NCBI RefSeq assembly: GCF_003208215.1
Contig: NZ_QKLW01000001.1
Span: 248,001 to 312,000, forward strand
From: Marinomonas alcarazii
GTDB lineage: Bacteria > Pseudomonadota > Gammaproteobacteria > Pseudomonadales > Marinomonadaceae
DNA: 64,000 nt
Direction of reading: 5' to 3'
This document shows positions 7,926 through 16,514 of this stretch, one piece after another. Below the pieces are notes generated by a model that saw nothing but the letters and a program-made list of their open reading frames with translations, had not been told where the DNA came from and ran no database searches. Numbering within the stretch: position 1 is the stretch's first letter; each line of letters starts with the position of its first letter. A program made the translations under genes and the position numbers.

Positions 7926-9919
7926 TGCGTTGGTGTTGTGTTGTTTTATCCCTGTCATTGAGTTCAATAGCATGGGCAGAGTTGGATGATATATCATCTT
8001 TAACAGGGACAGAGTTGAGCTCATTTGATGATTTTTTTGATAGCATTCCAGTGGTTGTTACCCCATCTAAAATAGCGCAACCAAGAGTCGATGTGTCCTC
8101 TACCTTGTCGGTGCTGGATGGTGAGTTTATTCGACGCCTAAATATGCAGTATGTTGAAGATTTACTGCAATTTGTCCCAGGGTTTGCGGTGTTTCCTTAT
8201 AAAGCATCCAGTCAGAAAATTGTGTCGTATCATGGTACTCAGCTAGAAGAATATCGCCGCATTCAGGTGTTGGTAAATGGACGTTCTGTCTATAGTGCTG
8301 GCAAGGCTCGAGTTGAGTGGGCAACTTTACCTCTTAATATTGAAGATGTTTCGCGTGTGGAGGTCAACCGAGGTCCTAATGCGGCGAGTTATGGTATTAA
8401 CTCATATTTCGCTGTAGTGAACATCATTACACGCTCTCCTTTGGAAACATTGGGAAGCAGTGTTTCTGCTTATTCAGGATCACGAGGTGATTACCGCTTA
8501 TATGGTCAACACAGTGGCTTGAATGGTGATTGGAGCTACCGAGCATCAGCTTCGACCAGTAATGTAAGTGGATTTGATACAGATAAGGATGGTAATGATC
8601 GACATGATGGGCATGGAACGGTCATGGGGAATGTTTTCATTCAAAAAGAAACATCCACTAGTTTCTTTGACCTAGATGTAGGGGCAAATCGTGTCAAAGC
8701 TAATATGGATCCTGAAGAGTATGCGGAAGGTTCTTATGATATTAATGATCCGGTACGTGAGGCGAATCGTGAGCACATCAAGCTCAGTTACACTAAGCAA
8801 GTCTCGTCCGATCATGAATTAAAATTCCAGTATTACTATGATCAGGCTGAACAAAGTGAGCATCACGATGCCAGATTAACCAGCTCTTTTTATAGTGTGT
8901 TTTTTGGTGGTACTAGTAGCGGGGATGTTTATCGATCGTATGACGTGGATTTAGTGGAAACCCGTCAGGATCTGGAAGTGCAAAGCACCTGGGCCGCGAG
9001 AGAAAACCTAAAAGTGATCTCCGCATTAGGTTATCGCTTGGATGAAGCCGATTCTGAACACTACTTTTCGGGCGCTGTCAGCGATGAAGTGCTGCGAGCA
9101 TCTTCAAATTTAGAATATAGAGCAGGTGAGCACTGGGTTTTGAATACTGGGGCCATGCTTGAGCGTAGCCAAATGGGTGGGACATTCTTATCGCCTAAGC
9201 TGGGAGCCACCTACAAATTGTCAGAAAATGAGTCCTTTCGATTCAACGCTTCGAACGCGGTGAGAACGCCTGATTTGTCTGATCAATATTTTAAATGGCA
9301 TTACGTATTGTCGACTGGAGAAAGCTCTTACACGACATACGCTGATCAAGGAGAGAAGGAAGAGAAAATCACCTCGTACGAAATAGGCTATTATCATTAT
9401 TGGCTTGATCAGGGATTGTCGATGGATGTAAAGCTTTACCATGATTCGGTTCAAGATATGGTATTAAGCAGAAAATACTTTTCTAATGCAGGGTCAGATT
9501 CAGCCATTGAAGAGGGTGTGACGGAAGATGTCAGTATTAATGGCTTGGAGCTTGAACTGGATTGGCGTTCACGCTCAGGCGGAATGACTCGGTTCACTTA
9601 TGCTTATCAAGATACGCAAACGGACAATAGTAAACTGTTGGACTCTACCTCACCGATAATGATGTCATTATTTTCGAGTCAGCCATTAACGGATAAGTTG
9701 TTTATTAATGGCTACTATTGGTATGGGAAAGAGTTAAACGGAAGGAACTACGAGTTTGTCAATAGTTGGCTATCTTACAAAATGTCACTAGGTGGCTATT
9801 CGACTGCCACGATGGGGTTGGGTTTAGAAGCGCGCTTGGATGGAAACGCTTTGGTTAGCTACCACAATAACTTGGACGAAGACACGTTCTTCTATGTCTT
9901 TAGCAACATTACTTTCTAA
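7922..9919 (+). CDS. TonB-dependent outer membrane receptor
   Basis: Outer membrane gated channel of 665 residues that would import a scarce ligand using TonB energy. A signal peptide (MMRWCCVVLSLSLSSIAWA) is followed by a TonB-box-like segment (IPVVVTPSK, about residues 42-50). The plug domain follows (LSVLDGEFIRRLNMQYVEDL through RVEVNRGPNAASYGINSYFAVVNI), then a beta-barrel ending in the aromatic residue typical of outer membrane proteins (FSNITF). No ligand can be assigned, and no Fur-like site was noticed upstream because the gene overlaps the end of pheA. The next gene encodes a secreted binding-like protein, suggesting a two-gene uptake or sensing unit. Confidence 0.93.
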   Translation: MMRWCCVVLSLSLSSIAWAELDDISSLTGTELSSFDDFFDSIPVVVTPSKIAQPRVDVSSTLSVLDGEFIRRLNMQYVEDLLQFVPGFAVFPYKASSQKIVSYHGTQLEEYRRIQVLVNGRSVYSAGKARVEWATLPLNIEDVSRVEVNRGPNAASYGINSYFAVVNIITRSPLETLGSSVSAYSGSRGDYRLYGQHSGLNGDWSYRASASTSNVSGFDTDKDGNDRHDGHGTVMGNVFIQKETSTSFFDLDVGANRVKANMDPEEYAEGSYDINDPVREANREHIKLSYTKQVSSDHELKFQYYYDQAEQSEHHDARLTSSFYSVFFGGTSSGDVYRSYDVDLVETRQDLEVQSTWAARENLKVISALGYRLDEADSEHYFSGAVSDEVLRASSNLEYRAGEHWVLNTGAMLERSQMGGTFLSPKLGATYKLSENESFRFNASNAVRTPDLSDQYFKWHYVLSTGESSYTTYADQGEKEEKITSYEIGYYHYWLDQGLSMDVKLYHDSVQDMVLSRKYFSNAGSDSAIEEGVTEDVSINGLELELDWRSRSGGMTRFTYAYQDTQTDNSKLLDSTSPIMMSLFSSQPLTDKLFINGYYWYGKELNGRNYEFVNSWLSYKMSLGGYSTATMGLGLEARLDGNALVSYHNNLDEDTFFYVFSNITF

Positions 9920-9936
9920 CTCGGATTAATGAAAGA

Positions 9937-10839
9937 GTGAAACGGATTTTTTGGTTTTTATTGCTGTTTAGCACAATGAAGGTGTCGGCAGCAGTTTATG
10001 TGGTTCACAATACTGAAGAGAGTTCGGTGCGTTCTTTGACGTTCCAACTTTCTCGATTATTATCCACCAGTACATCGGTTATCCCTGTGCGACAGTCTGT
10101 GTTTGTGCAAAACATTTCAGCACTACAGCCAGAGGATATGATTGTTGCCATTGGCAATAATAGCTTTCGAGAGGCTTGTTCGGTTGCCTCAAAAGGAGCG
10201 ATTGTTGGGATTTTTATTGGTAAAGAAGAATATTTAAATATTCAGCCTCAGTGCTCTATACCCAGTAGTGCTGTTTTTTCAGGCGCGCCTTTAGAAAAGC
10301 GCTTATCATTACTGCAGGCAGTCTGGTTTGACCCCAAGCCACTTATCGTTCTACACAGTAACAATCTTCTTATAGATCAGCAGGGCATGCAGGAACAAGC
10401 GAGTGTGTATGGGTTCACGTTTCGCTTTTTGCAAACTGAGGTTGATCAGTTATCTGTGTTAAAAGCAGTGAACTATATTATGGAAGATTCTACGATGATG
10501 TTTTCATTGGTCGATTCTCAGCTTTATGAAAACGGAATTGCACAAGACATTTTGAAGCTGCTATTTCATAAACAGAAATTGATGATAGGCCCGTCGTTGG
10601 GATTTGTTAAGGCTGGTTCTTTGTTTGCTATTTATTCTGATACCGAAACAAAATTAGACGCTTTGGCGGCTCGTATAAATGGCTGGCAGGCAGAGGGCAC
10701 ACTGTTGGATGCAGTGTACCCAGACCAATTAAGAGTTAGCTTCAATCCCTACCTTATAAAATCTCATGGCATTGTGCTGCCTTCCGCTGCGTATTTAAAA
10801 GACCAATATGGACTTTGCTCGGAATCAGCGTGTAACTAG
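9937..10839 (+). CDS. secreted ABC substrate-binding-like protein
   Basis: A 300-residue protein with a signal peptide (MKRIFWFLLLFSTMKVSAA) and no other membrane segment, so probably periplasmic. The segment VFSGAPLEKRLSLLQAVWFDPKPLIVLHSNN resembles the hinge region of the ABC_sub_bind (TrpX-like) family, where a VxxxPLERQLxLI pattern precedes a strand at the start of the second lobe. No ABC ATPase or permease gene is near, so a partner role with the TonB-dependent receptor 17 bp upstream is more likely than classical ABC import. Two cysteine pairs (EACSV/QPQCS and LCSESACN) are visible. The start is a GTG with a weak ribosome binding site. The family call is tentative. Confidence 0.65.
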   Translation: MKRIFWFLLLFSTMKVSAAVYVVHNTEESSVRSLTFQLSRLLSTSTSVIPVRQSVFVQNISALQPEDMIVAIGNNSFREACSVASKGAIVGIFIGKEEYLNIQPQCSIPSSAVFSGAPLEKRLSLLQAVWFDPKPLIVLHSNNLLIDQQGMQEQASVYGFTFRFLQTEVDQLSVLKAVNYIMEDSTMMFSLVDSQLYENGIAQDILKLLFHKQKLMIGPSLGFVKAGSLFAIYSDTETKLDALAARINGWQAEGTLLDAVYPDQLRVSFNPYLIKSHGIVLPSAAYLKDQYGLCSESACN

Positions 10840-11604
10840 TTAAGAGGTTAAAAAGCGTTTTACTAAGCTGCTAAACGGCACTGGCTTCTCGGCATGAAGC
10901 CAGTGTCCAGCTCCTGAGATTATTTTAAAGCTAGCTTGTGGGAAGAGTTTTACAATGGCGTCTTGATAATCTGCCACAATATAGTCTGAATTCTCACCTT
11001 TTATGAACAGTGTAGGGATGTTGACCGCTGCGTTTATCTCAGGCTTTTTCAAAATAACTGGGTAGCTGTCTGCAATATTGTGTACAGAAAGATCTAGGCT
11101 AAACCCTTGTTCTTTTTTAGTGAGGTTTTTTAGTAAAAACTGTCTTACTCCCAAGCTTGATTCATACTGGCTCAATAATGAGTCTGCTTCTTTTCTAGAG
11201 GCTGGTAGAGCTTCATCAATGGCCTTCAAACCGTCCAATATACGAGTATGACTTGGTTCGTAATCGACAGGGGCGATGTCTACCACGATGAGCTTTTCTA
11301 TCTGTCCTGCTTCAGCGATTGCCGCCATTTGCATGGCAACTTTTCCGCCCATAGAATGACCTAATAGATAGAAGGTGTTTATGTTGTTTGCTTTAGCCCA
11401 TTCCAGAACAGCGGAAGCCATTTTTGGGTAGCTGGCTTCACTCATACTATCTGACTTGCCGTGGTTTGGAAGGTCGACACAGTGTATTGTAAAGTGCTCG
11501 GCTAAGGATTGAGCAATAGAATGCCAGTTATCAGCATTACCAAATAAACCATGGATGACGATAAGGTGAGGTCCTGATGTGCCGTATTGTTTTGCGTTTA
11601 TCAT
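10840..11604 (-). CDS. ybfF: alpha/beta-hydrolase esterase, YbfF-like
   Basis: Cytosolic alpha/beta-hydrolase of 254 residues, the same length as E. coli YbfF, which hydrolyses acyl-CoA and short esters in vitro. The oxyanion-hole region is IHGLFGNADNW, the nucleophile elbow is GHSMGG (Ser84), and the catalytic His lies in GAGHWLHAEKP (about residue 234). The ATG at 11604 has AAGG 5 nt upstream and begins MINAKQYG; an upstream in-frame codon at 11664 would add an unusual 20-residue extension. It converges with the preceding unit (stop codons 1 bp apart) and diverges from the phosphatidyltransferase gene. Confidence 0.87.
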   Translation of the reverse strand: MINAKQYGTSGPHLIVIHGLFGNADNWHSIAQSLAEHFTIHCVDLPNHGKSDSMSEASYPKMASAVLEWAKANNINTFYLLGHSMGGKVAMQMAAIAEAGQIEKLIVVDIAPVDYEPSHTRILDGLKAIDEALPASRKEADSLLSQYESSLGVRQFLLKNLTKKEQGFSLDLSVHNIADSYPVILKKPEINAAVNIPTLFIKGENSDYIVADYQDAIVKLFPQASFKIISGAGHWLHAEKPVPFSSLVKRFLTS

Positions 11605-11719
11605 AGAAACCTTATTAATCTGCGTAAGTAAATGAAATAGATATTGGCAAAGAAAATATGCCAATATTGTAGCAAGTCTTTAAAACCTACGTCCTCATAG
11701 AATCAAGGTTGTTTTTGGA

Positions 11720-12334
11720 ATGTTAGATACATTTTTTATTAAAACTCTTAAGCATCCCTTACGTTTAACCGCTTTGCTGATCGATAAGCTGGGCGTAAAG
11801 GCCAATTGGATTACTCTGTTTGGTTTTGCTGTGGGTATGATGGTCTTGCCTGCTTTGTATTTTGAGCAAACCTCTCTCGCGTTAGTGTTGGTGGTAATCA
11901 ATCGTGTTATGGACGGCTTGGATGGCGCCGTTGCTCGTGTGCAAGGGCCTACCGATTTAGGCGGGTACTTGGACATTACCTTGGACTTTATTTTTTATTC
12001 GGCGGTGGTGTTTGGCTTTGCTTTGATGAATCCGCTAGATAACGCATTGGCGGCCAGTTTTCTGATTTTTTCTTTTATGGGGACGGGGAGTAGCTTTTTA
12101 GCCTTTGCTATTATGGCAGAGAAACGAAATATTGAGCGCTTAGAGTATGGTCGTAAATCTTTGTATTTCGTAGGAGGATTGGCTGAAGGGGTGGAAACTA
12201 TTGGTTTTCTAATATTGATTTGCTTGTGGCCAAATTACTTTGCTGTATTGGCGTATATTTTTGGTGTGATATGTTGGATAACGACGGTAACCCGAATTTA
12301 TGCAGGTTACCGTACTTTACGCGATCCCAGTTAG
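11720..12334 (+). CDS. CDP-alcohol phosphatidyltransferase family protein
   Basis: Integral membrane enzyme of 204 residues that would join a CDP-activated lipid to an alcohol. The family catalytic motif is complete: Asp65-Gly, Asp68-Gly69, Ala72-Arg73, Gly81, Asp85 and Asp89, which bind the metal and CDP group. About six hydrophobic helices surround it. It is shorter and different at the ends from PgsA and PssA, so it is probably one of the accessory members of unknown head-group specificity. It stands alone, convergent with the yfaE-nrdB-nrdA unit (10 bp between stops). Confidence 0.85.
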   Translation: MLDTFFIKTLKHPLRLTALLIDKLGVKANWITLFGFAVGMMVLPALYFEQTSLALVLVVINRVMDGLDGAVARVQGPTDLGGYLDITLDFIFYSAVVFGFALMNPLDNALAASFLIFSFMGTGSSFLAFAIMAEKRNIERLEYGRKSLYFVGGLAEGVETIGFLILICLWPNYFAVLAYIFGVICWITTVTRIYAGYRTLRDPS

Positions 12335-12344
12335 GACTGAGCGA

Positions 12345-12620
12345 TTAGTCGAAAAAAGCGATTTCGATGTCGCTTTTAACGATGGCACAACAGGCTAGTA
12401 AATAGCCGCTTTGTACCCACGCTAGAGGCTCGAATGGGTAAATAACATTTCCCCATAAAAGCTTGATGGAGCAAGAAGAGCAGTAACCCTCACGACACTG
12501 ATATTCAACGTGAATACCTGCACGTTCAAGCTGAACTAATAAAGGCTCCTCCTCGGTCACAAGGATTTGCTTTTTCCCTAAAAGTACACGGTGTACAACT
12601 TGCTCTTTTTGCTCCGGCAT
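12345..12620 (-). CDS. yfaE: 2Fe-2S ferredoxin, YfaE-like (RNR cofactor maintenance)
   Basis: Plant-type 2Fe-2S ferredoxin of about 91 residues. The cluster ligands are Cys42, Cys47 and Cys50 in QCREGYCSSC and a fourth in YLLACCAIV (residue 77 or 78). In E. coli the equivalent protein, YfaE, follows nrdB and reduces the diferric site so the tyrosyl radical of NrdB can be regenerated; the location directly after nrdB supports that role. The start is uncertain: in-frame ATGs at 12659 and 12644 would overlap nrdB, while 12620 lies 8 bp after its stop and gives the usual ferredoxin length. None has a strong ribosome binding site, so translational coupling to nrdB is likely. Confidence 0.9.
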   Translation of the reverse strand: MPEQKEQVVHRVLLGKKQILVTEEEPLLVQLERAGIHVEYQCREGYCSSCSIKLLWGNVIYPFEPLAWVQSGYLLACCAIVKSDIEIAFFD

Positions 12621-12627
12621 TGCTTTG

Positions 12628-13761
12628 TTAGAGGTCGAAGTCATCGAAATCTGAGTCATCTAAACTGTTATCTGTCTGTCCTACTAGGTAAGAGCTGATT
12701 TCAGCTTCTTGTGGCGCGACTTGAACATTGTCACTTACCAACCAAGCATTGATCCAAGGGATTGGGTTGTTCTTTGTAGCAAAGTGAGTTTCAAGTCCAA
12801 TCGCTTGCATGCGAACGTTGGTAATATACTCTACATACTGGCCTAAGATCTGAGCGTTAAGACCGATCATTGAGCCATCTTTAAATAGGTAATTTGCCCA
12901 TTCTTTCTCTTGTTCAGCCGCTTCAATGAAGATCTGACGTACTTCATTTTGGCATTCTGCTGCAATGACAGCCATTTCAGGATCATCTTTACCCGATGCC
13001 ATCAGGTTCAACATGTGTTGTGTGCCTGTTAGATGTAAGGCTTCATCACGTGCGATTAGTTTGATGATTTTTGCGTTGCCTTCCATAAGAGTGCGTTCTG
13101 CAAAGCCAAAACTGCAGGCAAAGCTAACATAGAAACGAATCGCTTCTAATACGTTGACAGAAGCAATGGTAAGATACAGTGCTTTTTTCAGCTTAGGCAT
13201 TGATATCTCAATTTCGCCTCTGCCTGGTATATCGAATGTCCCCATCCCCATAGTGTTATATAGGTTGACCATTTCGATAAGACGATCGTAATAGATAGAC
13301 ACGCTGTCAGCGCGTTTCGTAATTTCAGCGTTGGTTACAATGTCGTCAAAAATCTTAGTCGGATCATTTACAATATTACGAATGATGTGCGTGTAAGAAC
13401 GGCTGTGAATCGTTTCACTGAAAGACCAAGTTTCGATCCATGTTTCTAATTCAGGTAGAGAAACGATTGGTAATAGAGCAACGTTTGGCGAACGACCTTG
13501 CACACTGTCTAGCAATGTTTGATATTTTAAATTGCTTAAAAAGATATGCTGTTCATGGGCTTCAAGACGTTGGAAGTCTTTACGATCGGTAGAAAGATCG
13601 ACTTCTTCTGGGCGCCAGAAAAAAGACAGCTGCTTTTCAATCAGTTTCTCAAAGATTGGGTGCTTTTGCTGGTCATAACGAGCAACGTTGACATTTTCAC
13701 CAAAGAACATTGGTTCTTTTGTACTATCGAACTGTTTACGGTTAAAAGTCGAGTAACTCAT
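12628..13761 (-). CDS. nrdB: ribonucleoside-diphosphate reductase class Ia, beta subunit
   Basis: Small subunit (377 residues) carrying the diiron-tyrosyl radical used to start ribonucleotide reduction. The radical tyrosine is Tyr123 in [12 protein letters not shown]. Iron ligands are visible in [10 protein letters not shown], in the ETIH segment and in [15 protein letters not shown]. The C-terminus, [11 protein letters not shown], is the acidic tail that docks on the alpha subunit. It is transcribed after nrdA across a 167-bp gap that contains a stable hairpin and is followed by the YfaE-type ferredoxin. Control by NrdR is inferred from boxes upstream of nrdA. Confidence 0.98.
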   Translation of the reverse strand: MSYSTFNRKQFDSTKEPMFFGENVNVARYDQQKHPIFEKLIEKQLSFFWRPEEVDLSTDRKDFQRLEAHEQHIFLSNLKYQTLLDSVQGRSPNVALLPIVSLPELETWIETWSFSETIHSRSYTHIIRNIVNDPTKIFDDIVTNAEITKRADSVSIYYDRLIEMVNLYNTMGMGTFDIPGRGEIEISMPKLKKALYLTIASVNVLEAIRFYVSFACSFGFAERTLMEGNAKIIKLIARDEALHLTGTQHMLNLMASGKDDPEMAVIAAECQNEVRQIFIEAAEQEKEWANYLFKDGSMIGLNAQILGQYVEYITNVRMQAIGLETHFATKNNPIPWINAWLVSDNVQVAPQEAEISSYLVGQTDNSLDDSDFDDFDL

Positions 13762-13857
13762 GTCTCAGGGTATTCCTCAAAAGCATAGGGTGTGATGGAT
13801 AAAAAGACACACCTTAGTTGTTAATAGATATTCGTGTTTCGCTAAAATGCTAAACAT

Positions 13858-13887
13858 AGCAAAGCCCCATGTCTATGAGGCTTTGCT
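13858..13887 (-). other. hairpin in the nrdA-nrdB intergenic region
   Basis: The 9-bp arms AGCAAAGCC (13858-13866) and GGCTTTGCT (13879-13887) are perfect inverted repeats with a 12-nt loop. It lies 40 nt past the nrdA stop on the transcribed strand without a long T-tract. It may be a partial terminator or a processing/stability element that sets the alpha-to-beta ratio. Confidence 0.5.
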
Positions 13888-13928
13888 TGTCATACTGTTT
13901 AATCAGCACTTAACGATTATTAGACAAG

Positions 13929-16193
13929 TTAGATTTTGCAAGCACCGCCAGCGCAATCATCCATGTCTTCTTGCTTGTCATCTGCACCATCACGTGTGTT
14001 GTGATAGTAGAGTGTTTTTACGCCTAATTTGTACGCTGTTAGAAGGTCTTTCAAAATTACCTTCATTGGTACTTTTTGAGCATCAAACTTCTGTGGATCA
14101 TAGTTTGTGTTTGCCGAGATAGCTTGGTCGACAAACTTCTGCATAATACCAACGAGTTGTAGGTAGCCATCGTTAGATGGGATGCTCCACAATAACTCGT
14201 AGTTTTCTTTTAGGCGTTCAAACTCAGGCACAACTTGTTTCAGAATGCCATCTTTACTGGCTTTGACGGAGACGAAACCACGTGGTGGCTCAATACCGTT
14301 TGTCGCGTTACTGATCTGAGACGACGTTTCAGATGGCATTAACGCGGTTAGCGTGGAGTTACGCAGACCGTGAGTCACGATTTCTGAACGCAGTGTTTCC
14401 CAGTCATAAACAAGTTCTGGAGACACTATGTTATCGATTTCCTTTTTATAGGAATCGATCGGCAAAATACCTTTAGAGTAAGTTGTTTCGTTGAAAGCTA
14501 AGCAAGGGCCAAATTCTTTTGCCAACTTGTTGGACGCTTTCAATAGGAAGTATTGAATGGCTTCGAACGTTTTATGCGTTAGCTCGTTTGCGCTGCCGTC
14601 AGAGTATTTAACACCGTTTTTCGCTAGGTAATAAGCGTAGTTGATAACACCCACACCTAAAGTACGGCGTAACTCAGTGGCACGTTGTGCTGCTGGAATT
14701 GGGTAGTTCTGGTAATCCAACAATGCATCGAGAGCACGGACGATTAGCTCAGACAATTCTTCAAGCTCGTCTAGATTTTCTAGGGCGCCTAGGTTGAATG
14801 CAGACAATGTACAAAGTGCAATCTCACCTTCAGGGTCATCAATGCGATTTAGTGGCTTGGTTGGCAGTGCAATTTCCAAACACAAGTTACTTTGCTTAAC
14901 AGGAGCAACTTTAGGATCAAATGGGCTGTGAGTATTACAGTGATCCACGTTCTGTAAGTAAATACGACCTGTGCTAGCACGTTCAGAAGCAAACAGCGTA
15001 AATAGCTCTGTCGCTTTGATTGTTTGCTTGCGAATAGAAGGGTCTTGCTCATACATGGTGTATAGGCGATCGAACTCTTCTTGGTCAGCAAAAAAGGCAT
15101 CGTATAAGCCAGGTACATCTGATGGGCTAAACAATGTGATATTGCCGCCTTTGATCAAACGTTGGTACATCAAACGGTTGAACTGAACACCATAATCTAA
15201 GTGACGTACGCGGTTTTCTTCTACACCACGGTTGTTTTTCAATACTAATAGGCTTTCGACTTCTAGGTGCCAAATAGGGTAAAACACCGTTGCAGCACCA
15301 CCACGAACGCCGCCTTGTGAACAGCTTTTTACTGCTGTTTGGAAGTGCTTGTAGAATGGAATACAGCCAGTGTGGAAGGCTTCACCGCCACGAATGGCGC
15401 TGCCCAAGGCACGAATCGCACCCGCATTTACACCAATACCAGCACGTTGGCTAACGTACTTAACGATGGCGCTGGATGTTGCGTTGATAGAGTCTAAAGA
15501 GTCACCACACTCAATTAGTACACAGCTACTAAACTGACGTGTAGGTGTACGAATACCAGACATGATAGGTGTTGGTAATGAAATCTTAAACTTAGAGACG
15601 GCATCATAGAAACGGCGAATAAGGTTCAAGCGATCTTTTGGCTCATACTCAGCAAATAGGCAAGCCGCAACTAGGATGTAGATAAACTGAGGGCTTTCGT
15701 AAATATCACCGCTAACGCGGTTTTGCACTAAGTATTTGCCTTCAAGCTGTTTGACGGCCGCGTAGGAAAAATTCATATCACGAGAGTGGTCAATGAATTC
15801 GTTTAGCTGATTGAACTCTTCTTCAGAGTACTTTTCTAGCAATTGCGCGTCATAACGCTTTTGCTGAACAAGATTTTTTACATGCGCGTAAAGGTGCGGT
15901 GGCTCAAAATCACCAAAGGCCTTTTTACGTAAGTGAAAGATGGCTAGGCGAGCGGCTAGGTATTGATAATCAGGCGTATGTTCAGAAATCAAATCTGCAG
16001 CAGACTTGATTAGTGTCTCGTGGATATCGGTAGTACGAATGCCTTCAAAAAATTGAATTCGCGCTTTTAGTTCCACTTGGGAAACAGAGACATTTTCTAA
16101 ACCTTCAGCAGCCCATGCTATGACTTTATGGATCTTTTCTAGGTTGATGTTTTCGGTCTTCCCGTTACGTTTAGTAACTGTGAGAGTGCTCAT
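13929..16193 (-). CDS. nrdA: ribonucleoside-diphosphate reductase class Ia, alpha subunit
   Basis: Catalytic large subunit (754 residues) that reduces ribonucleoside diphosphates to deoxy forms. An ATP-cone allosteric domain (about 5-95) begins TVTKRNGKTENINLEKIHKV. Active-site cysteines are in RQFSSCVLIECG (Cys224), SNLCLEIALPT and IALCTLSAFNLG. The redox-relay cysteines are in the C-terminal CAGGACKI (Cys747 and Cys752). These match E. coli NrdA (Cys225, Cys439, Cys462 and the CxxxxC tail). It is the first gene of nrdA-nrdB-yfaE. Two NrdR boxes lie 40-87 bp upstream of the start. Confidence 0.98.
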   Translation of the reverse strand: MSTLTVTKRNGKTENINLEKIHKVIAWAAEGLENVSVSQVELKARIQFFEGIRTTDIHETLIKSAADLISEHTPDYQYLAARLAIFHLRKKAFGDFEPPHLYAHVKNLVQQKRYDAQLLEKYSEEEFNQLNEFIDHSRDMNFSYAAVKQLEGKYLVQNRVSGDIYESPQFIYILVAACLFAEYEPKDRLNLIRRFYDAVSKFKISLPTPIMSGIRTPTRQFSSCVLIECGDSLDSINATSSAIVKYVSQRAGIGVNAGAIRALGSAIRGGEAFHTGCIPFYKHFQTAVKSCSQGGVRGGAATVFYPIWHLEVESLLVLKNNRGVEENRVRHLDYGVQFNRLMYQRLIKGGNITLFSPSDVPGLYDAFFADQEEFDRLYTMYEQDPSIRKQTIKATELFTLFASERASTGRIYLQNVDHCNTHSPFDPKVAPVKQSNLCLEIALPTKPLNRIDDPEGEIALCTLSAFNLGALENLDELEELSELIVRALDALLDYQNYPIPAAQRATELRRTLGVGVINYAYYLAKNGVKYSDGSANELTHKTFEAIQYFLLKASNKLAKEFGPCLAFNETTYSKGILPIDSYKKEIDNIVSPELVYDWETLRSEIVTHGLRNSTLTALMPSETSSQISNATNGIEPPRGFVSVKASKDGILKQVVPEFERLKENYELLWSIPSNDGYLQLVGIMQKFVDQAISANTNYDPQKFDAQKVPMKVILKDLLTAYKLGVKTLYYHNTRDGADDKQEDMDDCAGGACKI

Positions 16194-16232
16194 GCCTTAA
16201 CTTCCCATTAGTGCATTATAAAAAGAGGAGAA

Positions 16233-16280
16233 ATACTCTATGTAGTATGTGCTTTAAAAGTGACACACTATATGTAGTGC
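16233..16280 (-). promoter_or_regulatory. tandem NrdR boxes upstream of nrdA
   Basis: Two near-palindromic 16-mers match the NrdR consensus (ACACWATATATWGTGT-like): ATACTCTATGTAGTAT at 16233-16248 and ACACTATATGTAGTGC at 16265-16280. The 16-bp gap puts them on the same helical face (32 bp centre to centre, three turns), the arrangement known for NrdR operators. NrdR represses ribonucleotide reductase genes when dATP is high. Confidence 0.85.
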
Positions 16281-16432
16281 TTCGTTAACAATATGTAACG
16301 AACAATAGTGCTCATTTGAATGAAAATCAAGGCTTGAAAAAAACTCGAAAATGATAAACAGAAAATGCCGAAGTGGTCACTTACTTTACTTGCCCGACAA
16401 AGCGTAAAGTTAGCAATTGGCAATAGCATAAA

Positions 16433-16463
16433 ATCTATTTTTATCTATTTTTATCTATTTTTT
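16433..16463. repeat. three 10-bp T-tract repeats (phased, possible bent DNA)
   Basis: The 10-mer ATCTATTTTT occurs three times head to tail (16433, 16443, 16453). This places runs of five or more T residues exactly 10 bp apart. Phased A/T-tracts at helical spacing are known to curve DNA. It lies 240-270 bp upstream of the nrdA start. Confidence 0.7.
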
Positions 16464-16514
16464 CGATGAAAAAAACTCACCTAATTCCATGCACGATCTG
16501 CGCGCAAAAAGTAA

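Larger units (their letters stand above)
16194..16514. other. nrdA upstream region, 321 bp without a gene
   Basis: This AT-rich gap separates nrdA from the 3' end of the DUF1624 gene on the same strand. It holds the two NrdR boxes and a T-tract repeat (16433-16463, listed separately). No open frame with coding character was seen. Confidence 0.7.
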
